Shown here piece after piece: positions 12,832 to 23,963 of a DNA stretch of 64,000 nucleotides. The position numbers and the translations under genes are program-made. Position 1 is the first letter of the stretch. Each line of letters begins with the position of its first letter. Source of the DNA: Epichloe hybrida (lineage: Eukaryota; Ascomycota; Sordariomycetes; Hypocreales; Clavicipitaceae); NCBI GenBank assembly GCA_019022495.1, contig JAFEKR010000042.1, positions 1 through 64,000 on the forward strand, given 5' to 3'. The notes beneath the pieces are model-generated. The model did not search any database. It was given only the letters and a program-made list of their open reading frames with translations, and was not told where the DNA came from.

Positions 12832-14040
12832 CCTACTTATAATGCTATAGAAATCTAGGACCTTTCCCTTACTCTTTCTAGTATAAATTAATAAGTTAAC
12901 CTAAGCTAAGATAGCAGGGAATTAAGCCTTAATAGCGTTATTAATTATTTCTATAGGTAAGTTACCCTTAGTAATAAGGTAGTCTACTTAGAAGTATCTC
13001 TTATAATTAATTAAAATATCTATAAGCTATTTATTAATATTTACTCTTATAAGATTTTACTTAATAGTCTTATTAAAATTAATTTTAGTATAATACTTAA
13101 TAGTCTTACTTAAAGGTATTATATTCCTTTAAAGCTCCTTAATCTTATTATAAAGAGATATATGCCTTAAGGTTATTTACTTATATTTAGGCCTAAGGGT
13201 CCCTGTAAACCATATATAATACTCTTATAGGGCCTTTATAAAGCTCTAGAATTAACTGTTAAAGACCTAATAATAACTACTAAGAATAGTAAACTAGGCA
13301 CTATCTTTAGCATTATTAGGTTATTAAGAGTACTAAAAATAACTCTCTTTAGTTACCTTAATATCTTTATATAAGCTTTCCTTAGGTTCTAGTAAGCTCT
13401 TAGTTATAACTCTAGTGCTATAAGAGCGCGTTTAAACTCCTAAGGTCTCTATTGTAAATAATTAACTTTATGTAGCTTCTACTACCTTTCTCTTTACTAG
13501 AGTCTTATTTCCTATAAGGATTAAAGGCTTAGGAGGGTAGTCTAGCTATATCTTTAAATTAGGATTAATAAAGACCTAGATTCTATCTTTAATAGCTTTT
13601 ACCTTAACTATTTTATACTATAAGTCCTAATAGTAAGGCTCCTATAGCTTAATAGCTAGCTTATTGCCTTTTAAAAATTCCTTAGCTATTATAAGATATC
13701 CTATAGTGTTATTATTAAACTAGTAAAAGGTGGTATTAATCCTAGCGTACTAGGGTTGCTTAATTACAATGTTAATGAATTAGGCCTCTCTTTTGCTAGG
13801 TATATACTAATTATTCAAAGATTAAATGATTAGTTAATTTAAAGAGAAGAGTACTAATTTAGAAGAAAGGTATAATAATTATAAATACCACGCAATTACT
13901 ACTATATTAGACTGCGAAGCTAGGGTTTAATGTGACTACCTTTATTAAGTTATCTAACCCTGTAAGAGAGTGCGAACTACGGCTTAAATACCTAAGTACT
14001 TTTACTATAGGTAGGGTACTAATATAGTACTAAAACATAC
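12832..14040 (-). mobile_element. Continuation of the interrupted Copia remnant (5' part) and edge of the RIP block
   Basis: This is AT-rich, stop-filled sequence contiguous with 6215 before the Gypsy insertion. In the minus orientation it should hold the 5' part (gag/protease) of the Copia copy, but I recognise no motif in it and no matching LTR at its right edge. Base composition returns to normal over about 13,900-14,130, where CpA dinucleotides reappear. Confidence 0.45.
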
Positions 14041-15353
14041 TATATAGTTACAGAGATTATGGAAAATGACTAGCTAGGGGTAGACTCTTGTCTAAGTTGT
14101 CTTAGCTAGTTAAGTAGCAAGACTATCGTGCGGCAGGGATCAATTATGCCCTTGTAGGTGCAACAACAGACAATACCTATTTGATGACCCACAGTCAGTG
14201 CTTCCTATGTGTACATACATAATTGAGCAAGAAACGTTAAAGCCTTATCAAGGGATCCCAATAGGTAAAGTGCATATGGAGTACCAGTAACCGCGAATAA
14301 GGTGTTCTAACCCTAAGTCTTAGTTTACGCTTATCGTAAACCATGCTATACATTTCTATGTGATGATTAGGCCTTCGGCTCCAATAGTCTGTCCACTAAC
14401 CCCCGAACGAAAGTCGTGCTTGTCAAGAAAATCAGTCCCGATGGCCTACAATGGCTTGCGCTACAGCGCAAAGAATGCTGCGTAAGCGGGACGTCATTAT
14501 ACTAGTATTAACCCCCTAACACGGTCACTTACTCTAGAACCACATGCAAGAAGCAATTAATAGTAGTAGTGTAATTTCCGTCAAGCGACCCTGCAATTGC
14601 TGTCACATTCGCCCTTGTCTCCGATACCCGTGAAGGCCTCTCGTATCATCCAAGGGCACTTCCCTACTCGTACCTAGCTTTACGGTAGTTTCAAGCACAT
14701 CGTCTAGGACATCAATGCAGGTGATCCGAGCCAAGTTCCCATGCGGCTACCACTCCATCTAATTTATCCAGCATGGCTTCGGCTTAAAGGCGCTTTTATC
14801 CACGAGGGCATTCAGTTAGTGGGAACTATCTCTCCTCTGGCCCGGAATTCTGTTGCACAGATAGCCCACGTAGTCGTTCTTGCCCTAATGATACTCCGCG
14901 TAACGCTGCGGGTGTCATCTGGGCAGCCAAAGCTGCAGAAGTCGGTCGGGGGAAACGTCAGAGGCCCAGAGCCCGGGGTCATAATGTCGTTGGCTCGCGA
15001 GGCCAAAAAGTCAAGCTCGAGAGAGTGGGAAGTACTATATATATGTAGGGTATGTTAGTATTTACTGCAGATTCTGGGCCCTTCTGTTAGCCGGTTTACG
15101 CCCCCGCTCTGTTGCAGCACGTAATGACACGGGAAAATGCGGTACAGATGTACGGGTTACCCGTAGAGATAAATCCTAACTAAGGTCCAATGCTCTAGCC
15201 CGCATTGTTCTGAAACACCAGATCAAAGATTTTGCGTCAATCTCAGTTTGTCCATCCGCAAAGTTCGTCCCGCACGAGAAGTATTCTGCCCGTTAAAACC
15301 TTCGGCCCACTTTCGTCCGCGAATAGGTCGCCAGTTCAGCTCGAGTCAAGAAA
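14041..15353. other. Unique-composition stretch, no supportable gene
   Basis: This is normal-GC sequence between the RIP block and the pseudogene. Short open frames occur on both strands (for example 14741-15058 plus, 14812-15006 minus), but none shows a recognisable domain, and I could not join them with credible introns. It may contain upstream sequence of the pseudogene at 15354. Confidence 0.4.
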
Positions 15354-16534
15354 ATGGCATATTATAAAACTATCCAAAGCCCTCATGACTACGCCAGGGT
15401 CGTATCATCCCAGAACTGGTCCAGTTTTGAGACACTGCAGCGAGGGGGCTCTTTCGAGACCGGCGCAAGTCGATGGGGACAACCGTACCTCTATGCCTGC
15501 AGGGTTTATTGCCGTGCACCTACCGATATCCTAGATATCTTAGCAGATCGGATCAGATCCGGGAGCGAGACTGGGATTGACCCGTGCATTGATGCATTAA
15601 TTCAAGGCCCAAAGGAAAGCAGCGAAGATTTGCAGATAATGTCAGAACTACTCATTCTTCATGCCTATGAGCCCGAAGGTCTCGGGTACACATGGGCGGC
15701 ACTGGCTCCTTTGCTCCGTTGTGATCAAAGTATTCGAACATTGACTTCAGACAGACCGACGAGAGAGCGGCCCCAGAGGGAAATACCTGGCTTTGTTTCG
15801 TCTCAGGAATTGCAGTTTGGCAGCAGCCCGACAGACAGGCCGAATACAGCGTCATCAGCGCCTTCTAGCCTGGGGTACGTGGAAAGGTCTTCCGCTCCGC
15901 TCGTGGAAGACTTTACTGTTCGGTTTCTCAGTTGTCTGATCCGGTGTATTCTCAACCACGCCCAGCCACTCAATAAGACGTCGCCATTTGTTGAATAACG
16001 TGACGAAAGACTAACATACAAAACCATGAAACCTCAAGACGGAAGGAAGGGATTTGAAGCCATTGATAACGGTGGAGTGCAGGTCATGTATTCTGACAAC
16101 AGCTTCCAAGTCGCCATTCTAGAAGCTAAACGCGGTTTCCAGGAAGTCAGCGAGGGTGTTTTGACTATCTCCGATGAGCTTCTGGCCCAGGTGGTGGGAG
16201 AAGCGCTTGCTCTTAGGTTGTCAGGGACAAATACAATATGCGAAGAAGAGTGAGTTTGACGTGCCCCCTCCCTGTTATTTAACTTGTTCGAATACTTGCT
16301 TACACAGACGCATTCTTTAGAGTTATTGCGATCGTAGCTGTCAAATATTGTGTCAAGATTCTGCACCTCCGCATCACCAACCTATTTCTTCGTCAATTCG
16401 CAACCCTTAGCCTAGCTAAGAGAAGCAAGGATCGAACGACTCTCATGCCAATCGATTCCACACATTGGTGGGACCTCACCAAGCTGGCTGGCCGGAAATT
16501 TTTTGTTCGTCACATCTTGGCGCTAATAAGCTAG
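15354..16534 (+). pseudogene. Two-exon fungal gene with one in-frame stop; possible PD-(D/E)XK nuclease-like family
   Basis: Exon 1 reads from ATG 15354 and, apart from a TAA at 15996-15998, stays in one frame through the ATG at 16026 to a good donor at 16250 (GTGAGT). A 71-nt intron (16250-16320, ending TTTAG) joins in phase to 16321-16534. The product would be about 370 residues. The second half has a hydrophobic strand, then VAILEAKRG (an E-x-K pattern as in PD-(D/E)XK nuclease folds), and near the C-terminus IVAVKYCVKILHL. I associate this layout with poorly characterised fungal proteins, but the family call is inference. The stop would be a CAA to TAA change, the RIP-type CpA to TpA transition. 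Otherwise the frame is clean, so inactivation looks recent, or the stop separates two smaller proteins. Confidence 0.55.
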
Positions 16535-16890
16535 GCAGATGACGCAAACTTGGGCGAGACAGATTCGGAAGGCCCTGATAAGTCCGTGGGCATGGAATGA
16601 GGCAACGAATCGAAATGCATTGCTAGTTCGAATATGTGTATGCACATAGTTAGGGTAAGACAAAACACTCGAGGAAAACAAGGAAACCCTCGGGCCGTGG
16701 ACGATGAGAATGTAGTTGCCCCTTTGCTCGGCATTCATAACAATATCCGGCCCAGTCTGACCGCACCAGTCACCAGGGCCTCAACACTGACCATACCAAC
16801 TAATCAATCAGCTCTAAATGCTCGTATGTGGTAATACATGTGTCTAAATTTTGCTTGTTGTAGAGTATAGCTCGTTCGTTGTCGCTGTGT

Positions 16891-17783
16891 TCAAGTCGTT
16901 TTCAGCGGCGCCCCGGTAACTACGCGATCATCAGAGGTTTTCCCGTTACTCTTTGGATAATTTTTGGCATGCTCTGCTACTGAGCGTTGCTCGTTCGCAT
17001 CAGTTAGGAGATGATGAATACGCTGTCGAAATGTTTTCTTCGGTTCGTACGGAATGAGAATGTGTTGGATAAACAATTTGTCTGTTGGCACTTTTCTCGT
17101 CGGAATCTTGAGGGCGTCAAGAAGGAGTTGCGACACCGCACACGCGAAGAGATGCATGTGCGATCGATCATCTGGGTCGGAGAACAAGACGCGGGACTAC
17201 AAGCTAACAGTTAGGTCTAAAGGGCAAATAAAGCCGGTTTGGAAATGCCCACCGAGTAAGAACTGCGTTGATAGGTGCCGTCTTTCTCGCTTTGTCGATA
17301 TGCCATAGCTATAAGGAGTGCGAGAATGCGTGGGTGAGGCAATTGCAACGACTGATTCATGGGGCGAGTGTGCAATGGGCTGACCGAGCCTCCATCGAAA
17401 TATGCTGTGATTATAGGTCCGGTGGTGTGACATACGACGAGACATTCGAAGGCCTCAACACAGCGACCACCAAAATAAAAACGCGCAGCTTCCCTGATAG
17501 CGTGTCAGTTAACCACTGGTCAGGGATGCTCCAAAACTTACTCGAAGGTATGATTGGGGTTATCAAGAAGCTTTCTCATCAAAGTTGTTCGCCAACGAAC
17601 GTTGTCACGCGAAAGAAAATTGTTCACGTAGCCGGTACCAGAGCCTTTGCGAACCTGGTTATGCTGGAGTGGGGGTGCAGGAAAAGGGTCTCCAAATGAA
17701 GAGAAGAGCTCGACATGGCGGCAAGTCCAACTTGAAGGTTTCGTGAGAAGGTCCTCTTGTTGGAGAAGGCGACACAATGACAT
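16891..17783 (-). CDS. Orphan hypothetical protein, three exons, 262 aa
   Basis: Model: exons 17783-17542, 17493-17253 and 17196-16891, totalling 789 nt (263 codons including the stop). Intron 1 (48 nt) has GTAAGT, a TTAACTGAC branch-like site and TATCAG. Intron 2 (56 nt) has GTGGGC, a CCTAACTG branch site and TTGTAG. Both keep frame, which is unlikely by chance. The ATG is at 17783. The protein has a Phe/Pro-rich N-terminus (SSFGDPFPAPPLQH), a hydrophobic helix around HPRILALLIAMAYRQ, then HMHLFACAVSQLLLDALK, and a basic, polar C-terminus. I recognise no domain. The start is only about 130 bp from the Copia LTR, so promoter or N-terminal sequence may have been separated by that insertion. 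A degenerate or 5'-truncated gene is the main alternative. Confidence 0.5.
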
Positions 17784-17910
17784 GATTGTTGCAGATGCTA
17801 AGTCTACAGATTTGCTGGGGAATATATTGAAAGAGGGGCAGGTGCCCTGCAGGGGAGGGGGTCTTCTCGTACTCGACCCACCTAGCTAGCTACATGTAGA
17901 GTTAAAATTA

Positions 17911-17915
17911 GTAAC
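17911..17915. repeat. 5-bp target-site duplication (GTAAC), left copy
   Basis: GTAAC directly precedes the left LTR and recurs at 23314-23318 directly after the right LTR, defining the insertion of the second Copia element into unique DNA. Confidence 0.88.
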
Positions 17916-18136
17916 TGTCAGGTAGGGGTGTAGATAGATGATAAAAAGTGTTCAATTTTGATCAATCAGAGGTGCAGACGGCAGCCGACTTTTATACCTG
18001 AAAGGTACATAGTGCGCTATAGTAATGACTAGTTTACGGAGGTACTTCTAATACATTTATCTCCACCAATATCTTATCCTAGTTAATGCGCGCTCCTTAC
18101 CTATATATCTAATACTTTAGGGAGCTCTTCCTAACA
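17916..18136 (-). repeat. 3' LTR of the second Copia element (221 bp)
   Basis: It starts with an intact TGTCAGG and ends CCTAACA (mutated CCTGACA). Its left, outward half keeps C/G bases that are T/A in the partner, and its right half is mutated. Confidence 0.92.
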
Positions 18137-21100
18137 TACCCCCTATAGCTAAGATAACTATTAAAGCTAATAATCTAAGGCATAGGAAGAGATTATAAAT
18201 AATTTCTAGTATTATAATTAGGTAGGAATCTCCCTTATGCTAATTCTATAGTAGAAGTCCCTATGTATTTAACCTAATAAAGGCTTTATAAAGCTATCTA
18301 TAAGTATCTTAGAGGTCTTTATCTAATTTACCTTAATATTACCTATCGCATACTACTCTTAAATCCATATCTAATTCATATTAAGGTGCTTAAGGCTAGT
18401 TTAAAGCCTTCCTTTTACATATTTAGTAATCTAGATTGTTTACTTATTATTACACTAGATAATTAAGAGTAGTAGAATATATACGTTAATATTATAAAGT
18501 AGCTTACTAAGAGAAATACGCTCTTTTACACTATAATTTAGGGTAAAGAGCTCTGCTTTTATACTTAAAGTTATTACATAATATTACTTTCTAGACTTCT
18601 AATTAATTATAGCGCTATATATAATAAAGACGTAGCCTTATGTTAACTTCTAAGTCTTAGGATTATTACTAAGTAAAGCATCTATGCTAGAAAACAACGT
18701 ATTAAAGCTATCCATGCCTAAATATTATAAATAAAACTTCTTCGTGTTCTAAGCATATAATAAAGCACCTTATACTAGCTTAATATGCTTTACTAATAGA
18801 TTTATTATAAAAGAGGCTAGCTTTAAAGCTATAAACGCTATATTAAGTCTTCTAATAATACAAAGGTACACTAAAGAGCCTATAATCGCTTTATAGTAGC
18901 TAATTTCTTTGTCTAAAGCTTTGTTATTATTTAGGTAAATTATAGCTGTTAGGAGAGGAGCTGTAATTAAGCCTTTTAACTCATTGTTAACAATATTAGG
19001 AATGAACTTCTAAGCAATCTTTTAAATATACGATTCCTATAATAACTATATCTCTTTAGTTTCGCGATTTCTAATGATTTTAATGCCTAGGAACCACTTT
19101 AATTTACCTTAGTCCTTAATATCTAGGCTATTCATTAATTACTTATATAATTCTTTGAATTCTACTTTAGATCCATTAGGGTAAAGCACTATAATATTAT
19201 CTATATAGAAAAACATAATAAAATTATCCTTTATAAAGATATATAAGTCTTCTTTCCCTTAGATAAAGCTAAGCTCTAAAAGAAATCTTATTAAATAAAG
19301 AAACTAATATTAGGGAGCTTCCCATAGCCTATATAAAGCTCTAATTATTTTCTAGAGATAACCTTTTGCGTTTATACCCTCTAGGGGCTTATAGAAGATA
19401 GGTTCTTTAAGTTCTATATATAGGAAGGCATTTTAAATATTATATTATTAAGTATTAAGATTATTAGCATAGTAAACCATGAGTAGTATTTATAAAGATT
19501 AAGAGGCAAGCGTTGTGATATAGTTATTAAGGTTATCCTTTAGTTATTAATTACCTTATACTACTATTTAAGCCTTAAACTCTATAACTATGCCTTTTTT
19601 ATTAGTTTTATATTTAAAAACCTAGCTAAGGTTAATAATTTCCTTATGCTTATTAGGATTAATTAGTTCCTTAGGTATATCCTTCTAGTAGTTTAAGGAT
19701 AAAAGCTTTAAAAGCTCCTTTATAATTACTTCCTTCTAGTAGTTATAATATAGTAATGCTATTACCTAGTGATAATAGGCAAGTTCTAGAGGTATATCTT
19801 TAATTTGTAAATTATACTAAGTTCCTTAGAGTACTATAGAGAAAGCAAAAGAAAACTATACTTACCTAGCTTTCCTTAAATCCTTTTATTAACATTTTCT
19901 AGTTATAATATTATTTAGATTAATACTATTATTACAAGGACTATGATTCTCTATAGTCTTACTACTCTTAGTAGTAATTTCGCTAGTCTCTATAGTAGTC
20001 TCCGTGTGTTTAGCTATCACGTTACTTATAAATTTATTAATCTCATAAAATAGCGTATTATTACCTTATACCTAAAGCTTTATATTCTCTATAGTAACTA
20101 GTACCTTATAAGAAAAGTTAGGAGGAGTTAAAAGAGCACTAATATAGCCGCTTTCTTACCCTAATATATAAGGTAGTGTTTTTGCTTTAAACTAATTATT
20201 TTCTTGCTTTATAACTAAGGGCTAAAAGTCATGATTCTCCTCTTCTAGGTCTATTCCTATAAGGTCTTAACTAATTTCTTTATTAAGGTCTTTAGCTTTA
20301 AGCTCCTTAAGTAGTGTGATTGTTAATATCTTTTCTTTCTAGGCTAATTTAATCTTTTCTTCTAGTTTAAAGAATAAGGCCTTATTAAACTATACACACA
20401 CTAATATAATAACTTTATGATTATAAAGGGTTAGAACCTAAATAATATACTAAGATTTACCCTTGTAACCTATAAGGTATCTAATATAAGCTTTCTGCTC
20501 TAACTAAGGGATTAAGTTATTTAATTTAATATGCTCTAGGGCTTTTGTTATTATAGGAAACGCTTTACATCTATAAGCTTAAAGGTACGAAATTAAGGGC
20601 TTTTAGGTCTCTAATATTTACAAATAGGTAGGGACAGTTTTCCTAGCCTAATTCTACCAAAGTTTATATAGTATAATCCATTTCCTATAATGCTTAAAAG
20701 GCATTCGATTTAATAAATAAACCGCCGTATTAAATATCTTATTATTAAGTTCTAATAGGAATCTAGTCTCTAGACTTAACGTATAGGCCTTCTGCTTAAC
20801 TATGCCCCTAGATCTCTTTACCTTGCTATTCTAACTAGGTATTAAGGGAGCTAAATTATAGACCACGATGCCTGCAAGGGCTATCTTATCTTTTATATTC
20901 TCTATAAAGAGGGCCTTTTTAATATTACTATGTAAAAATCACAGCTAAACCCTAAATTAAGTGCTTAGAAACGCTGCTATTATATAGAAGCTATTATAAA
21001 TCCTATCCTTTAATTTAAATAAGTAGAAGAATTACATTAAGGTTATAAGGCATGTAAAAACACACTAATACCTATTGCTATTCTAATAAGGAGAGTTATA

Positions 21101-23092
21101 GTACTCTAGATTAACTAAAAGCCTATAACCTAGTCCTTAAGGAAGCCCTTTAGGTATAACCTATAATCTCTAGCGCTTAGCTTTACTAGTAGCATAGATC
21201 TTATATTTTATAAGCTTAGGTTCTATTAATTTAATACCTAAAGTCATGTTTATAAGCTTTGTAAAAGCCCTTTTACCTGGATAACCACTTCTATAATACT
21301 AGAGATTTACATCTTCTCTTATAAGTAACCTAGGAGCTTTGCTTAATATAGCGTTAGCCTCTTTTAAGTCTTCTAATAGCCTTAAAAGCATATAAAGCTT
21401 ATTAATATTATATACCCTAGCTATAGGCTAGTTTCCTTTATAAAGAAATCCCTTCTTTTAATTCTAGAAGATACCTACTTTTATTATAATTATTACTAAT
21501 ACTAGATTAATATAGAATTTAGGAATAAATAAAGCTAACTCTAATATAATAGTTCTCTCTCTTTATAATACAGGATCTATAATAAATATACTTATAGGCC
21601 CTTAACCTAAAGCTATATAGATTATACTACTAGCCTTAACTTCTATTACTACATTCTTATTAAATTTAAATCATTTAAACTATTAGATATTATTAAAGAT
21701 ATAAACATTCGCTCTAGAGTTATAAAGGACTATATTCCTTCTTAATTCTAAGTTATTCCTAGCATTTAATAAATTCATGCTTTCCTTTAATAATTCTATA
21801 CGCTTAAAGTATATAAATAATAATATATTAGCTAACTTCTCACCTAGAGTAATAGCCACTAAGTTATTCATAGGGTTTTATAAAAGCATAATAATCTTAT
21901 TACCTTTCTTCTCTAGCTTCTAATTTATAGCCTTTAATTTCTCTTATAGGTTAGCCTTAAGATACTTCTTAATATTCTCTTTAGAGTTCTTCCTAACCTC
22001 CTAGTTCTTTAGAGTAGCTTCTAGCTTATAGAGAGCCTTAAATAAATTATAAGATTCCTACTACTTTAAGGCATCCTTTACGTTATAATTCATATATCTA
22101 GGGCACTTAGGCCTCTCTAGCTTTATTAAATCATTTAATCTATTACTTATAAGAGTATTAGTAGTCTTTAGTTCCTTTAGTAGGGCCTTATAGTCCCTTT
22201 TAAACTTAGTAATAGCTTTAATTAAGCTTATTTTTGTCCCTTTATTAAGTAAGTTATTTCACTTCTTCTAAAATAACTTATATTTACTTTAAAGAGGCGT
22301 AATAAACTTATATAGCATTATCTCTTTAGTCTATTAGGTTCCTAAGTCTAGATAATTTCTCTAAAGTACTTTAATTATTATAGCTTACTTATACTAATTA
22401 TAGGTACCTTTAGCTTATAAATAATTATTTAAACGGTTCTCTATAAGGATTAGTATCTTCTTTATATTTAGCTTATACTACTTATAAAGAAGTAAGAGTA
22501 TCCTTTAGATATAATATTAAATAGACTTCTTTTCCTTAACCTTAGTATTAAAGTTAAGGGAATCTTAAATATTCTTTAAAAGGGTCTTATAAATATATTC
22601 CCTAATCTTTAGCATCTATTTAGCTAGATTATAATACTTTATAAGCTTAAATTAAAGCTCCTTATATTTAAAATTAAAGTAGTTCTTTATATCTTTATAT
22701 ACTAGCTTCTAATCCTTAAGAGCATTAGGATTATTATTTATAATCTCTAGTCTCTAACCCCTTTATAAGTATATAGGTATTATAAGTTCTTTAAGTAATT
22801 TAACCTTATTTAGGTTAATATACTCCTAGACCCTATAGAATTCCGTGTAATTCTTAATCTACGTAAACTACTTAATCTAGTCCTTCTTTAATAATAATAC
22901 TATATTTAAAGTTTCTTTAGATATATTAAAGGGGAATACACTATATAAGGGAAGCGTAGGATATGTTAATTAATATAACAAGGGCGTTTATCTTGTGATA
23001 TTAGCAAGCGTTAATTTAATTAATCTAACAAAGCTTAATAACCTTAAAGATAATAATAAAATTTAGCAATAGAAACCACCTAGGCTTATAAC

Positions 23093-23313
23093 TATTAGGT
23101 AGGGGTGTAAATAGATAATAAAAAGTGTTTAATTTTAATTAATTAGAGGTGCAGATAGTAGCTGACTTTTGTACCTAAAAGGTATATAGTGCGCTATAGT
23201 AATAACTAGTCTACGGAGGTACTTCTAATACATTTATCTCCACTGATGTCTTATCCTAGTCAATGCGCGCTCCTCGCCCACACATCCAATGCTTCAGGGA
23301 GCTCTTCCTGACA
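23093..23313 (-). repeat. 5' LTR of the second Copia element (221 bp)
   Basis: It starts TATTAGG (mutated TGTCAGG) and ends with an intact CCTGACA, followed by GTAAC at 23314-23318. Its right, outward half retains C/G (for example the CGCGCTCCTCGCCCACACATCC tract near 23263), whereas the same positions in the left LTR read T/A. Confidence 0.92.
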
Positions 23314-23318
23314 GTAAC

Positions 23319-23963
23319 ATAGTGGGTTAGGGTGCACCGTCCCCCTTCTCACAACAGGATTAATGCACTCGCAAACACACACCAGCGTCTTCCCCCCTTC
23401 GGCACCTCGAAAAGCAAGACCTCTAATCTAGGCCCAAGAGGAATTTGCTGTCATTGCTCAGTAGCTGCCGTATGTTTGGTTCGGGCTTTCTCTCACTTCT
23501 TGCCTCAAAAGGACGTTGTGATTTAGGATCTCTGGTCGACGTCCTGCATAGCCTGGCGCCGAAATACGTCACAGATTAAGCGACAGGCCCTGGTGCGGGC
23601 TGGCGCGGGCTTCGGAAGCAGATGTGACAGCTCCTAAGTGAGCGACGTCTCAAGCGGAACCCATTTTTATTACTTGATGGGATTGGGGGCGGCCAGAGCG
23701 CCTTTACGAGTAAATGTGCGGAAGAGGAGCGAGCAAATCATCGTATTTCAACAACGGAACACTCCATTACGCGTCTATTTGTGCCAGTGTTTAACTTTTG
23801 TAATCATATTCTCGGATTTCAGACGCATGTTTTTGTTCTCAATTGCCTTTTCTAGATTTAGCTCCGCTGGATTGTCTAGACTCGAGATCAGCATGACCAG
23901 TACGAGCAGATCACTTCCCTATTACATCTCGCAGAGAGAAAGCAGTGGCGAAGACCTCGAGTA
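23319..23963. other. Intergenic between Copia LTR and kinase gene
   Basis: Normal-composition DNA at the 3' side of the kinase gene. Short open frames on the plus strand (23332-23526 and 23638-24135) show no domain, and the second overlaps kinase exon 4 in antisense. I see no gene here. Confidence 0.5.

Larger units (their letters stand above)
17916..23313 (-). mobile_element. Complete Copia-type LTR retrotransposon, RIP-inactivated
   Basis: 5398 bp with two 221-bp LTRs whose ancestral ends are the 7-bp inverted repeat TGTCAGG..CCTGACA, flanked by GTAAC. Internal coding runs on the minus strand: near 19193-19240 the translation gives IKDNFIMFFYIDNIIVL, equivalent to the Copia YVDD reverse-transcriptase box with one Asp changed to Asn. 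A polypurine-like TAGGGGGTA (minus strand) abuts the left LTR, which fixes the left LTR as the 3' LTR. Gag should lie toward 22,900. The interior is AT-rich with stops throughout and no long frame survives (the longest noted is 62 codons at 21683-21871). It sits between the subtelomeric island and the first core-type gene. Confidence 0.9.

Noticed and set aside
14741..15058. 105-codon open frame, plus strand
   Set aside because: No domain, no family-like sequence, and the antisense strand is open over the same stretch; chance is likely.
16421..16480. tRNA-like GGATCGAACG stretch
   Set aside because: It cannot be folded with a matching A box and acceptor stem, and lies in exon 2 of the pseudogene.
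17268..17699. 143-codon open frame, plus strand
   Set aside because: It is antisense to the three-exon orphan gene, which has better intron and frame support.
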